A stretch of DNA of 64,000 bases from an uncultured Mycoplasmatota bacterium. Its GTDB lineage: Bacteria > Bacillota_I > Bacilli_A > RF39 > UBA660. Location: assembly GCA_900553835.1 (NCBI GenBank), contig USFF01000003.1:7192-71191 (forward strand), given 5' to 3'. Positions 26,768 to 36,048 of the stretch are shown here, piece by piece. Below the pieces are notes generated by a model. The model was not told the origin of the DNA and searched no databases. It saw only the letters and a program-made list of their open reading frames with translations. Each line of letters opens with the position of its first letter. The first letter of the stretch is position 1. The position numbers were made by a program, and so were the translations under genes.

Positions 26768-28708
26768 ATGAAAAGTAAGAGGTTAAAGATATTAATTTTG
26801 TGTTATAAAATTTTTTGCTATTTTGTAATATTTATTTTTTTAGCACTTTTTGGATTTTATTTATATGCGTACATTACCCCTAAAATTGATGTACAAAGTA
26901 GCAATAGAATTATTTTATATGATGACAGTGATGAAGTTTTTTACCAAAATACTGCCACTAGTTCTTGGGTTAGTTTAGATGAAATTAGTCCTTATGCTAT
27001 TAAAGGAATTGTGGATACAGAAGATAAAAACTTTTATAGTCATAATGGTTTTGATTATATGAGAATTATGAAAGCACTTTATAATGATATTAAAGCTGGT
27101 AATTTAAAGGAAGGCGCGAGTACAATTAGTCAGCAATATATTAAAAATTTGTTTTTGACTTTTGATAAGACTTGGGAAAGAAAACTAGAAGAGGCTTATC
27201 TTACTTTTGAACTTGAAGTTCATTATAATAAGAATGAGATCCTAGAAGGTTACATGAATACAATTAATTATGGGGCAGGTAATTATGGAATAGAAGAGGC
27301 AAGTCTTTATTATTTTAATAAACATGCTAAAGATCTTACTCTTGCTGAAGCTTCTATTATAGTTGGTATTCCTAAAAATCCTACATATTATAATCCAGTT
27401 TATTATTACGATAATGCTAAAGCTAGACAAAAAATAGTTTTAAATAGCATGTTTAATATGGGACATATTACTAAGGAAGAGATGGAAAATGCTTATAATG
27501 AAGAACTTTCTTTTTATGGTAAGAAGTCTAGTAATTTTATTGTTAGTTCGTTGTACTATAAAGATGCGGTTATGGATGAACTTAATTCAATAGATGAAAT
27601 TCCTAAAAGTTTAATAGAAACTGGGGGTTTAAAGGTTTATACTTATCTAAATAGTGATGCACAGAGAAATTTAGAAAATATTATTTCTGAAGAAATGGAA
27701 AACACTGGCGAGTTAGAAGTAGGGGCTATGATAAGAAGTCCTAAAAATGGCGCAATTGTAGCTCTTATTGGTGGCACTAATTATAATGAGACAGAGTATA
27801 ATAGAGTTACAAAGGCTAAAAGGCAAGTTGGTTCTACTTTTAAACCTATTCTTTATTATTCTGCTTTAGAAAACGGAATGACTGCTACTAGTACTTTTGT
27901 AAGTGAAAAGACAACATTTTCTTTAGGGGAAGATGAGAGTTATTCTCCAAGTAATTTTGCTGATAAGTACGCTAATAAGTCTATAACTATGGCGGATGCT
28001 CTTGTACTTTCAGATAATATTTTTGCTGTTAAGACTCATTTGTTTCTTGGTACTGATAATTTAAAGAATACAGCAAAAAGAATGGGTATTAAAACAAGTC
28101 TACCTAGTAATGCTAGTTTGGCTTTAGGTACTAGTGAAATTAATATGGTTGATTATAGTAATGCTTTTCAAACTCTTGCAAATTATGGAATTAGAAATAA
28201 TCCTGTTTATATAAAAAAAGTAACTGATTTAAATGACAATGTAATATATGAAGCTAAATATGAAGAGGAAAATGTTTTAGATAAGAGGTATGTATATATT
28301 TTAAATGAGATGCTAACAAACTCTTATAATTATGACTATATTGACTATGCTTCACCAACACTTTTAAGTGTTAAAAATTTAATTAATCATAAGTATGCAG
28401 TTAAGTCAGGAACTACTGATACAGATTATTGGGTTGTTGGGTATAACCCAGAAGCTCTTGTTCTAGTCTGGAATGGTTATGATGATAATAGGTCGGTTGA
28501 AAAGGTTTCTTCAAAGATTACAAAGAAAATATGGGCTAGAAGTATAGAAGCTTATCTCGGAGAAAAAGAGAGTGCATGGTATAATATTCCTAGAGGAGTT
28601 ACAGGTGCGATTGTTAACCCAATAAGCGGAAGTACTACTGATTTAAGTGTAAAAGATCTTATGTTTTATGTTAAGGGAACTGAACCTGATTATGTTAAGG
28701 AATATTAA
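26768..28708 (+). CDS. Class A penicillin-binding protein (transglycosylase-transpeptidase)
   Basis: 646 residues with one N-terminal membrane helix (about 15-38). The GT51 transglycosylase domain follows (about 60-240), with DTEDKNFYSHNGFD, GASTISQQYIKN and KNEILEGYMNTI. The transpeptidase domain (about 310-620) has the nucleophile in GSTFKP, SDN in LSDNIFAVK and the KSGT box in AVKSGTTDTDYW. It polymerises and cross-links peptidoglycan. The open frame runs 33 codons further upstream, but AGGTGA before 26768 and the membrane-anchor start support that ATG. Confidence 0.95.
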   Translation: MKSKRLKILILCYKIFCYFVIFIFLALFGFYLYAYITPKIDVQSSNRIILYDDSDEVFYQNTATSSWVSLDEISPYAIKGIVDTEDKNFYSHNGFDYMRIMKALYNDIKAGNLKEGASTISQQYIKNLFLTFDKTWERKLEEAYLTFELEVHYNKNEILEGYMNTINYGAGNYGIEEASLYYFNKHAKDLTLAEASIIVGIPKNPTYYNPVYYYDNAKARQKIVLNSMFNMGHITKEEMENAYNEELSFYGKKSSNFIVSSLYYKDAVMDELNSIDEIPKSLIETGGLKVYTYLNSDAQRNLENIISEEMENTGELEVGAMIRSPKNGAIVALIGGTNYNETEYNRVTKAKRQVGSTFKPILYYSALENGMTATSTFVSEKTTFSLGEDESYSPSNFADKYANKSITMADALVLSDNIFAVKTHLFLGTDNLKNTAKRMGIKTSLPSNASLALGTSEINMVDYSNAFQTLANYGIRNNPVYIKKVTDLNDNVIYEAKYEEENVLDKRYVYILNEMLTNSYNYDYIDYASPTLLSVKNLINHKYAVKSGTTDTDYWVVGYNPEALVLVWNGYDDNRSVEKVSSKITKKIWARSIEAYLGEKESAWYNIPRGVTGAIVNPISGSTTDLSVKDLMFYVKGTEPDYVKEY

Positions 28709-28739
28709 AAAGATTAAACGTTTATTTTGTTTAATCTTT
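28709..28739. terminator. Bidirectional terminator, PBP / noc
   Basis: AAAGATTAAAC (28709-28719) pairs with GTTTAATCTTT (28729-28739) around a 9-base loop, flanked by A and T runs. Confidence 0.82.
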
Positions 28740-29837
28740 CTTTATTTTTATTATTATTTGGTACATGTCTTCAAAATCAAATTCTTCTGTGTCAACATTA
28801 AAGCCCATGTTTTCTATTTTTCTTGCTTCTTCTCTAGCACTGTTGATTGCATTTTTGATGTTCTTACCTTCATTGATTGGTGTATTTTGTTCTATTTCAG
28901 GTTCTTTTGTACTTTCATATTCTGCTATTATGCTACTTTTTGGAATACTTTGTGTGTTTTCTAATGCAGGTTTTTCAAAGCTTTGAGAAGGTAATTCAAA
29001 ATCCATTATTTCTGGTTCTATTTCTTGGAATGGATTTATCATTACTTCTTTTTTCTCTACTGTAGGCTCTGGTTTTATAGGAACTTGCGGTTTTAAAAGA
29101 GCATCAATATCTTTAGGTACGTATTCAGTTATTATATCTTTTGACTCTTGTTTTTCTTTTTCTATATCTACATCATTAGGATTAATACTCATAGGTGTTT
29201 CTCTTTTTATTTCGTTATTTTGTGGTCTTTCTTTACCTAATAGTTTTGCTATTTCTTCATCAGCTTGTCTTACAGTTAATCTTTCATTCATTATTCTGTT
29301 TAACATGTTAATTTGTTCAGTGTTGTCTGTTATGTTTAATAAACTTCTTGCATGTCTTTCAGATATTTTGTTATGAAGTAATGCTTCTTTTACTGGTATT
29401 GTCAGATTTAAAAGTCTTAATTTGTTAGCTATAGTCGATTGTGCTACTCCCATTCTTGCTGCTAAACTCTCTTGTGTCAGATAACCCATATCTAATATTT
29501 TTTTGTAACTTTGTGCTTCTTCAATAGCAGTTAAGTCTTTTCTCTGTAAGTTTTCTACTACAGCAACTTCAGCACTTTTTTGATCATCTATATTCATAAT
29601 GACAGCTGGAACAGTTTTTAGGCCTGCCAAAACAGAAGCCTTGTATCTTCTTTCTCCAGCAATTATTTCAAATTTGTCTCCAATTCTTCTAAGTACTAAT
29701 GGTTGGATTATTCCATGCATCTTTATCGATTCAGATAACTCTTTTAATTCCTTTTCATCAAAAGCAAGTCTTGGTTGGAACCTGTTAGGAATTATGTCAT
29801 CTATGTTTACATTAATTATTTCATTTTCTCGGTTCAT
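28731..29837 (-). CDS. noc: Nucleoid occlusion protein Noc (ParB/Spo0J family)
   Basis: 368 residues. ParB N-terminal domain with GERRYKAS and VAVVENLQRKDLTAIEEA (CTP-binding region), then the HTH domain (about 120-200). Position after rsmG is the Bacillus noc position. The residues that separate Noc from ParB in published work (Gln173, Lys179, Lys184, Arg201 in Caulobacter numbering) read Gln, Lys, Asn and Arg here (AQSTIANKLRLLN, SERHARSL), so three of four are Noc-like. Two perfect Noc sites lie in this window. The C-terminal part is about 85 residues longer than in B. subtilis Noc, Pro/Glu-rich and probably disordered. Confidence 0.88.
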   Translation of the reverse strand: MNRENEIINVNIDDIIPNRFQPRLAFDEKELKELSESIKMHGIIQPLVLRRIGDKFEIIAGERRYKASVLAGLKTVPAVIMNIDDQKSAEVAVVENLQRKDLTAIEEAQSYKKILDMGYLTQESLAARMGVAQSTIANKLRLLNLTIPVKEALLHNKISERHARSLLNITDNTEQINMLNRIMNERLTVRQADEEIAKLLGKERPQNNEIKRETPMSINPNDVDIEKEKQESKDIITEYVPKDIDALLKPQVPIKPEPTVEKKEVMINPFQEIEPEIMDFELPSQSFEKPALENTQSIPKSSIIAEYESTKEPEIEQNTPINEGKNIKNAINSAREEARKIENMGFNVDTEEFDFEDMYQIIIKIKKD

Positions 29838-29914
29838 ATCTACAGCCCCTTTATTTATTTATTCTATTATTATTGTACTTTATTTTTTTTGTTTTTTCAA
29901 GTACTTTGATTAAA

Positions 29915-29945
29915 AAAACTAAAAGTATTATTTCCTTTTAGTTTT
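29915..29945 (-). terminator. Terminator after rsmG
   Basis: AAAACTAAAAG (29915-29925) and CTTTTAGTTTT (29935-29945) form an 11-bp stem with a T run on the minus strand. It separates rsmG from noc. Confidence 0.82.
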
Positions 29946-30635
29946 GACTATTTGACTATAATTTCTTGGATAAGTAGTTTTAGTTATTTTATTTTTCTTT
30001 ATTACAACTATAGTTCTTTCTGAATTTTCTATAGGCAACTCATATTTATAAAGTTTTTCGACAGTGCAATCTAACTCGTTTAAGAAATCTATAGTTTCAT
30101 TTAATTCATCTTCTATACTTGATTTTAAAGGTAAAAAGTAACCACTTACTTTTAATGCAGGAAGTTCTAATTCAGATAATATTTTTAAATGTGATACTGC
30201 TCTAGAGGAGACTATGTCAAATTTTTCACGATTTACTTTTGTATATTCTTCTGCTCTTTGATTTATGATTTCTACATTTTTTAGATCTAGTTTTTCTTTG
30301 ACAAGACTAAGAAACATACATTTTTTTTGATTACTTTCTACTAAAGTAAATAACATATTCTTATTCATGATTGCAAGTGCTAGACCCGGAAAACCTGCAC
30401 CTGTACCTATATCGAGAAAAGTTTTCTTGTTTTTAAATTCTGAAGTAGTCATTAAGTATAGTGAGTCATAAAAATGTTTTAAATATATGCTTTCATCTTC
30501 TGTTATACTAGTTAGGTTAAATTTTTTATTATATTCCTTTAGTAATTCTTTATATGTTTCAAATTTTTTTAACTCTTCTTCAGCAATATCTATATTTAAT
30601 TTTAAAAGATATACTTTAAACTCTTTTTCATTCAT
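29928..30635 (-). CDS. rsmG: 16S rRNA (guanine-527-N7)-methyltransferase
   Basis: 235 residues. Methylates G527 in the 530 loop; loss gives low-level streptomycin resistance. The SAM motif is FLDIGTGAGFPGLALAI, with SSRAVSHLKILSEL further on. It overlaps the mnmG end by 8 bases, the usual mnmE-mnmG-rsmG cluster. Confidence 0.95.
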   Translation of the reverse strand: MNEKEFKVYLLKLNIDIAEEELKKFETYKELLKEYNKKFNLTSITEDESIYLKHFYDSLYLMTTSEFKNKKTFLDIGTGAGFPGLALAIMNKNMLFTLVESNQKKCMFLSLVKEKLDLKNVEIINQRAEEYTKVNREKFDIVSSRAVSHLKILSELELPALKVSGYFLPLKSSIEDELNETIDFLNELDCTVEKLYKYELPIENSERTIVVIKKNKITKTTYPRNYSQIVKTKRK

Positions 30636-32487
30636 TAGGATACTCCTTCTTTAGATAAACTAATAGCATAGTAACATCTGAAGGGTTAATTCCGCTTATT
30701 CTAGTCATTTGCCCAATAGTTAATGGTCTTATTTTTTCTAGTTTTTGTCTAGCTTCAGTAGCTATGTTTTTTACTTTACTATAGTCGATATCTTCAGGGA
30801 TTTTTTTCTTTTCTAAATTTAGCATTTTTTCTACTTCTAAATTTGTTTTTGAAATATATCCACTATATTTTGTGTTTATTTCTACTTGTTCTCCAGCTTC
30901 TTTATCAAAGTTTTCGTTAAGTAAGTGTTCTATGTCACTTATATTTATTTCTGGTCTTTTTAATAGTTCTATAGCTTTTATTTTACCTGAAAGTAGGCTA
31001 GAGTGTTTTTTTTCTAAATATTCGTTATTTTTATCACTAGCTTCTATTTTTACTTCGTTTAAATGATTGTTGAGTTCTTTTATTTTTTTTAATTTATTTT
31101 TAAAGATATTATATTTTTCATCATTTATTAGTCCTACTTTTCTTCCTATTTCTGTTAATCTTATTGATGCATTATCGTGTCTTAAAAGTAATCTGAATTC
31201 TGCACGGCTAGTAAGAAGTCTATATGGCTCGGTTATTCCTTTATTAATTAAATCGTCAATTAAAACACCAATATATGCTTCATTTCTTTTTAGAATTAAT
31301 GGCTCTTTGTTTTCAAGAGATAATCCCGCGTTTATTCCGGCAATTAAACCTTGCGCTGCTGCTTCTTCATAACCGCTTGTTCCATTTATTTGTCCTGCGC
31401 TGTAAAGACCTTTTATTTTTTTACTTTCTAAAGACATTTTTAATTCTGTTGAATCTATTGCATCATACTCAATTGCATATCCATATTTTGTTATTTTAGC
31501 ATAATGTAGGCCTTCCATTGAATGAATTAATTTTTCTTGTAGTTCTTCAGGCATAGTAGTTGAAAAGCCCCCAACATATATTTCTTCTCCATTTTTTCTT
31601 TCAGGTTCTAGAAATATTTGATGTCTGTCTTTATCTTTAAATTTAACTATTTTATCTTCTATTGATGGACAATATCTTGGTCCTATTCCGACTATCAGTC
31701 CACTATAAAGAGCGCATTTATCCAAATTGTCTAAAATTATTTTGTGGGTTTCTAAATTTGTGTACGTTAGGTAACATGGTTCTTGATTTTCTATACTATA
31801 AGTTGGTTTGTAAAAATTACTGAAACTTAATAGTTCTTTATCTCCTTCTTCTATGGAACATTCATCATAATTAATAGTACTTTTTAAAACTCTAGGTGGT
31901 GTTCCTGTTTTAAGTCTTCTCATTTTTATACCATTTTTTTGTAGACTTTCACTTAAATATAGTGAAGGTTTTTCTCCGTGTGGTCCGCCTTTATATTTTG
32001 TGTGACCTCTTAGTATGTCTGCATTTAAATAAGTTCCTGTTGTTATTATTACTTTTTTTGCATATATTTTTTCATTATTTTCAGTTAGAATTCCTTTGAT
32101 TTCATTGTTTTCAATTATTAATTCTTTTACTAAGTCTTCCTTTATTTCTAAATTTTCTGTACTACCTAGTGTTTCTAACATTTTTTGTGGGTAAACTGTT
32201 TTATCAGCTTGACACCTTAAGCTTCTTACTCCTGGACCTTTTTTACTATTAAGCATCTTGATTTGTAAATGAGACTTGTCTGAATTTATTCCCATTTCTC
32301 CACCAAGAGCATCTATTTCTCTTACTACTATTCCTTTTGCTGAACCACCTACCGATGGATTACATGGCATATCAGCTATGTTTTTTATGTTTCCAGTTAT
32401 TAGTAGGGTTTTATGTCCCATTCTAGCTGTCGCTAAAGATGCTTCACAGCCTGCATGTCCTCCTCCAATTACTATTACTTCATACAT
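30628..32487 (-). CDS. mnmG: tRNA uridine-34 5-carboxymethylaminomethyl modification enzyme MnmG
   Basis: FAD protein of 619 residues that works with MnmE to modify wobble U34. It begins MYEVIVIGGGHAGCEASLA (FAD site) and has MPCNPSVGGSAKG, RTGTPPRV and SGYEEAAAQGLIAG. The longer frame to 32520 is rejected: AAGGAGG lies just before 32487 and the FAD motif starts there. mnmE ends 17 bases upstream. Confidence 0.96.
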   Translation of the reverse strand: MYEVIVIGGGHAGCEASLATARMGHKTLLITGNIKNIADMPCNPSVGGSAKGIVVREIDALGGEMGINSDKSHLQIKMLNSKKGPGVRSLRCQADKTVYPQKMLETLGSTENLEIKEDLVKELIIENNEIKGILTENNEKIYAKKVIITTGTYLNADILRGHTKYKGGPHGEKPSLYLSESLQKNGIKMRRLKTGTPPRVLKSTINYDECSIEEGDKELLSFSNFYKPTYSIENQEPCYLTYTNLETHKIILDNLDKCALYSGLIVGIGPRYCPSIEDKIVKFKDKDRHQIFLEPERKNGEEIYVGGFSTTMPEELQEKLIHSMEGLHYAKITKYGYAIEYDAIDSTELKMSLESKKIKGLYSAGQINGTSGYEEAAAQGLIAGINAGLSLENKEPLILKRNEAYIGVLIDDLINKGITEPYRLLTSRAEFRLLLRHDNASIRLTEIGRKVGLINDEKYNIFKNKLKKIKELNNHLNEVKIEASDKNNEYLEKKHSSLLSGKIKAIELLKRPEINISDIEHLLNENFDKEAGEQVEINTKYSGYISKTNLEVEKMLNLEKKKIPEDIDYSKVKNIATEARQKLEKIRPLTIGQMTRISGINPSDVTMLLVYLKKEYPNE

Positions 32488-32504
32488 GAGTTTTTCCTCC
32501 TTTT

Positions 32505-33857
32505 TTATTTTCCTAAACAAAATTTACTAAATATCTCATCAAGTAATTCATCTTTATATGTTTCTCCAGTTAATTCACCTAATTTTTCCCATAATCTTTG
32601 TAAGTCGATCTGTATTAAGTCAACTGGTGTGTTTAATTCATTTTGCTTTTCTATTTCTTTACCAATATTTAAGCATTCTTTTATTATACTTATTTGTCTA
32701 GCGTTTGATAGATATGTGTAATCACTATTTTCTATTTCTTCTAAATCAAACATTTCTTTTATTTTATCTAATAATTTGTCTATTCCTTTATTTTCTTTTA
32801 TGGATATTTCAATAGTGCTAAAGTTTTTTAATTTGGTTCTATCTAATTTTTGTTCTAAATCTATTTTATTGATTAGTACTATTACTTTTTTATTTTTTAG
32901 GTTACTTAGTATTTCTAAATCCTCTTCATCAAATTCTCTACTTCCATCAAATAAAGCAATTACTAAATCGCTTTTTTCTATTATATTTTTACTTTTTTCT
33001 ACACCAATTTTTTCTACAACATCATCTGTATTTCTTATTCCTGCTGTGTCAATTAAATTTAGATTTATACCATTTACTATTATTGTACCTTCAACTATAT
33101 CTCTAGTTGTTCCCGCAACATTTGTTACTATAGCTTTGTCTTCGTTTATTAGTTTGTTTAGTAAACTGCTTTTCCCTACGTTAGGTTTTCCGATTATTCC
33201 TACATTTATACCATTTTTTATAAGTGTACCTTTATCACTTTCTTTTACTATTTTATTTAGTAAATTATTTATTTCTGTTATTTTACTTTTTAATAGTTCA
33301 TTTGTATACATAATTGCATCTTCATATTCAGGGTAATCTATATTAACTTCTACGTTTGCTATTATATTAAGTAAGGTTTCTCTTAGATTTTTTACTATCT
33401 TAGATAAGTCTCCTGTTACACCCTTAGTACTCATTTTTCTTGCTACTTCTGTTTTGGCATTAATTAGATCACTTATAGACTCTGCTTCTAGCAAATCTTT
33501 TTTTCCATTTAAAAATGAACGTTTTAAAAATTCACCTGGCTCGGCTAGTCTACAACCATTTATTAAAAGCAATTCAAGTATTTTATTTGTGACAGATATT
33601 CCTCCATGTGAGTTAATTTCTATTACATCTTCCCCAGTTGAAGAATTAGGTGCGATAAAAACTGAAACTAATACTTCATCAATTATTTCATCTTCATTTT
33701 TTATGAATCCATAGTTAATTGTTCCTGATTTTTTTCTTGTTAAGTCACTTGTAAATAAACTGTTTACTATACTTATTGCTTTCGGACCGCTTATTTTTAT
33801 TATATTTATTGCACTTACACCAACGCTAGTTGCAATTGCACATATTGTATCTGTCAT
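32505..33857 (-). CDS. mnmE: tRNA modification GTPase MnmE
   Basis: 450 residues. The N-terminal folate-binding domain starts DTICAIATSVGVSAI. The G domain (about 215-370) has G1 GKPNVGKSS, G2 VAGTTRD, G3 DTAGI and G4 NKID. The C-terminus is FCLGK, matching the essential CxGK motif. It forms a complex with MnmG for wobble-uridine modification. AGGAGG lies before the ATG. A Noc-type site and a terminator separate it from jag upstream. Confidence 0.96.
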   Translation of the reverse strand: MTDTICAIATSVGVSAINIIKISGPKAISIVNSLFTSDLTRKKSGTINYGFIKNEDEIIDEVLVSVFIAPNSSTGEDVIEINSHGGISVTNKILELLLINGCRLAEPGEFLKRSFLNGKKDLLEAESISDLINAKTEVARKMSTKGVTGDLSKIVKNLRETLLNIIANVEVNIDYPEYEDAIMYTNELLKSKITEINNLLNKIVKESDKGTLIKNGINVGIIGKPNVGKSSLLNKLINEDKAIVTNVAGTTRDIVEGTIIVNGINLNLIDTAGIRNTDDVVEKIGVEKSKNIIEKSDLVIALFDGSREFDEEDLEILSNLKNKKVIVLINKIDLEQKLDRTKLKNFSTIEISIKENKGIDKLLDKIKEMFDLEEIENSDYTYLSNARQISIIKECLNIGKEIEKQNELNTPVDLIQIDLQRLWEKLGELTGETYKDELLDEIFSKFCLGK

Positions 33858-33919
33858 AATTTTTTTTCCTCCTTTTGCGCATAAATTATACCACTTTGAA
33901 AAGAATATGTAAATTACTT

Positions 33920-33933
33920 ATTTCCCGGGAAAT
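33920..33933. promoter_or_regulatory. Noc-binding site
   Basis: ATTTCCCGGGAAAT, a perfect palindrome identical to the B. subtilis Noc-binding consensus, between mnmE and jag. A GC core like this is rare in so AT-rich a sequence. Confidence 0.82.
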
Positions 33934-33935
33934 AA

Positions 33936-33956
33936 AAAAAACTAGTTTTTCTAGTT
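33936..33956 (-). terminator. Short terminator after jag
   Basis: AACTAG (33940-33945) pairs with CTAGTT (33951-33956). A run of eight T follows on the minus strand. Confidence 0.6.
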
Positions 33957-34566
33957 ATTTTTCTTTGTATTTAATAATTACACATCTATTTGGTTCTTCT
34001 CCAACACTTTCTGTAACTATGTATTCAAATTTAGATAAAGCATTATGGACAATTCTTCTTTGATATGAATTCATAGGATCTAATTTAACATCTACTTTTG
34101 ATAAAGTTACTTGTCTTGCTAATTTTTTTGCATCCTTTTCAAGAAAATAATTTTGCTTTTCTTTGTAGTTTTCTATGTCTAATTCTACATTTACATGTAC
34201 TTCAAATTTTGCATTTATTACTTGCTTTAAATACTTTTGTAATGATGATAATACTGCACCATTTTTACCAATTAGTATTCCATTGTTATTTGAATGAACT
34301 CTGTAGGATACTTTTTTATTTCTTATTTGTTTTTCTATATTTCCTTCAATATTAAAACCTTTTAATATATTTTCTAACACTGTTTTTCCATAATTAGCTA
34401 TGTCATTTATTTTTACAATTTCAATAACAACCTTTTTGGCCGCGAATAAGCCACCTTTTTCTTCTTTTTCTTTTATTAACACTTCATCTTCAGTTACGTT
34501 TAACTCATTTAGCGCTTCTTTTAATATAGTTTCTTTATTTTTTCCTTTATATATATACTTTTCCAT
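33955..34566 (-). CDS. jag: RNA-binding protein Jag/KhpB
   Basis: 203 residues with three domains: Jag-N (about 1-50; KGKNKETILKEALNEL, GGLFAAKK), a KH domain (about 60-135; GILIGKNGAVLSSLQ) and an R3H domain (about 140-200; SYQRRIVHNAL). It binds RNA and influences cell elongation and division in Gram-positives. It follows yidC and rnpA in the canonical rpmH-rnpA-yidC-jag order. Confidence 0.94.
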   Translation of the reverse strand: MEKYIYKGKNKETILKEALNELNVTEDEVLIKEKEEKGGLFAAKKVVIEIVKINDIANYGKTVLENILKGFNIEGNIEKQIRNKKVSYRVHSNNNGILIGKNGAVLSSLQKYLKQVINAKFEVHVNVELDIENYKEKQNYFLEKDAKKLARQVTLSKVDVKLDPMNSYQRRIVHNALSKFEYIVTESVGEEPNRCVIIKYKEK

Positions 34567-34590
34567 AATACCTCATACCTCTTTCTTTTT

Positions 34591-35493
34591 TTACTTATCA
34601 TTTATTTTTTTTAGTAAATAATTTTGCAATATTGCAAATGCACTTGTTGATATCCAATATAATCCAATTCCTACATTTAGTGTGAATGACATAAATATTA
34701 TAAATATAGTCATCATTTTAGTCATCATTTTTGTTTGCTGTGCTTGCTCTTCATTTATTGCACTGGTTCCTGTGTTTTTGAATGAAAAATATGTTGATGC
34801 TCCGATAAGAATAACTATTACTATATAGTAATAACTCCCACTTGTTATTGCCTTCCAAGGTGTTGTACCTAAGTCAAACCATAATAGTTTTTCTTCTAGA
34901 ATTGCTGGTATTCTTTGTATTGCTTCTAAAAATGCAAAGAATAAAGGTAATTGAAGTAATGATACTAAACATCCTGAAAGCGGTTTTATGTTATATTTTT
35001 TATAAATTAATGCCATTTCTTGATTTTTTGCTAGTAACGATTGTTGATCATTTCTTCCTGCATATTTTTTTTCTAATCTTTGAAGTTCAGGGTTTGCTTT
35101 TTTCATACCCTCAGACATATTTAAAGTTTGTTTAGTAAGTGGTAATACTAATAGTCTTAATAGTATACCTAATATTATGATTGATAAACCATAATTTTTT
35201 ACAAGTAAACCGACCTTTACTATAACCCAAGCGAGAGGTTTTACTAATAAGCTTGTCCACAATCCTTCATATCCACCTGAATTTACTTTTAAATCTTCAC
35301 ATTTAGGTAATTTGTCTAAATCTACATTATCATTATTTTCATAGGCTTTTATACTTTCTTCGTTAGTTGGTTTACAAAGTATGTTTTCTGTATAAACATT
35401 TTTTGTTTTTTCATCTCTAAATGATTTCGTACACCCTGTTGTTAATAATAAAGTTAAACTTAGTATTATTAATATTTTTTTAATTTTTTTCAT
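34591..35493 (-). CDS. yidC: Membrane protein insertase YidC/SpoIIIJ
   Basis: 300 residues. A lipoprotein signal peptide ends LLTTGCTKS, so the mature protein starts at Cys 21. After an external stretch come five membrane helices. The helix with LVKPLAWVIVKVG is typical of the family, and the cytosolic loop includes KKYAGRNDQQS. It inserts small membrane proteins with or without Sec; the Bacillus orthologue SpoIIIJ is also needed for sporulation. The start overlaps the rnpA end by 14 bases. Confidence 0.95.
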   Translation of the reverse strand: MKKIKKILIILSLTLLLTTGCTKSFRDEKTKNVYTENILCKPTNEESIKAYENNDNVDLDKLPKCEDLKVNSGGYEGLWTSLLVKPLAWVIVKVGLLVKNYGLSIIILGILLRLLVLPLTKQTLNMSEGMKKANPELQRLEKKYAGRNDQQSLLAKNQEMALIYKKYNIKPLSGCLVSLLQLPLFFAFLEAIQRIPAILEEKLLWFDLGTTPWKAITSGSYYYIVIVILIGASTYFSFKNTGTSAINEEQAQQTKMMTKMMTIFIIFMSFTLNVGIGLYWISTSAFAILQNYLLKKINDK

Positions 35494-35815
35494 TTTTCTC
35501 TCCTTTTATTTCAGCAATTAGTTTTTCTTTTAAGTCTTCATATGAAGCTTCAATTCCTGCTTTCCTTATTATTATAACATACTTTTTACTTAATTCCATT
35601 TTATTTTTCACTAATATATCTTTTATTCTTCTTTTTATTTTGTTTCTTACATTTGCTTTTCCTAATTTTTTGCTTACACTTATGCAATATTTGTTATAAT
35701 TTTCTTCATTATTATCTATATAGTATATGATATAGTATCTCGATACTTTCTTTTTTCCAGTTTTAACTATTTTTTCTATTTCTTCATTTTTAGTTATAAT
35801 GTATTTTTTATTCAT
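35480..35815 (-). CDS. rnpA: Ribonuclease P protein component
   Basis: 111 residues, basic. The RNA-binding signature is GKANVRNKIKRRIKDIL. It assists the RNase P RNA in cutting tRNA 5' ends. AGGTGA precedes the ATG. It lies between rpmH and yidC, but a terminator-like hairpin (35851-35871) sits between it and rpmH. Confidence 0.94.
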   Translation of the reverse strand: MNKKYIITKNEEIEKIVKTGKKKVSRYYIIYYIDNNEENYNKYCISVSKKLGKANVRNKIKRRIKDILVKNKMELSKKYVIIIRKAGIEASYEDLKEKLIAEIKGEKNEKN

Positions 35816-35850
35816 ATATAATCACCTGTTAGATTTATTTTATACAAAAA

Positions 35851-35871
35851 AACTACTCTTTGCAAGTAGTT
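35851..35871 (-). terminator. Terminator or attenuator between rpmH and rnpA
   Basis: AACTACT (35851-35857) and AGTAGTT (35865-35871) with a 7-base loop, followed by seven T on the minus strand. It directly follows the rpmH stop. Confidence 0.7.
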
Positions 35872-35992
35872 ATTTGTTTGTTAAATTTTTTCTTCCTTTT
35901 TTTCTTCTACTTTTTAATATATTTTTACTTCTTGAAAGAAAACCTTGTTTTTTTGCTTTATTGTTCTTTTTAGCAACTGGTGTTAATTTCAT
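35870..35992 (-). CDS. rpmH: Ribosomal protein bL34
   Basis: A 40-residue, very basic protein: MKLTPVAKKNNKAKKQGF, then a C-terminal KSRRKKGRKNLTNK. The C-terminal RRKKGRKxL and the QGFLSR (family HGFRSR) identify bL34. The usual MKRTFQP start is replaced and the protein is about four residues short. AGGAGGAG lies six bases before the ATG. It is divergent from dnaA, the universal bL34 position next to oriC, and has a consensus sigma-A promoter at 36032-36060. Confidence 0.92.
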   Translation of the reverse strand: MKLTPVAKKNNKAKKQGFLSRSKNILKSRRKKGRKNLTNK

Positions 35993-36019
35993 TTTTTTCT
36001 CCTCCTAACTTTTTTTTGC

Positions 36020-36048
36020 TTGACTTCTAAAATTATAAACTATAGAAT
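36020..36048 (+). promoter_or_regulatory. Possible dnaA promoter
   Basis: TTGACT (36020-36025), 17 bases, TAGAAT (36043-36048), facing dnaA and overlapping the rpmH promoter on the other strand. It would give a leader of about 245 bases that runs through the DnaA-box region. Confidence 0.45.

Noticed and set aside
30872..31499. Plus-strand frames opposite mnmG
   Set aside because: Shadows of a well-conserved gene; low-complexity hydrophobic translation.
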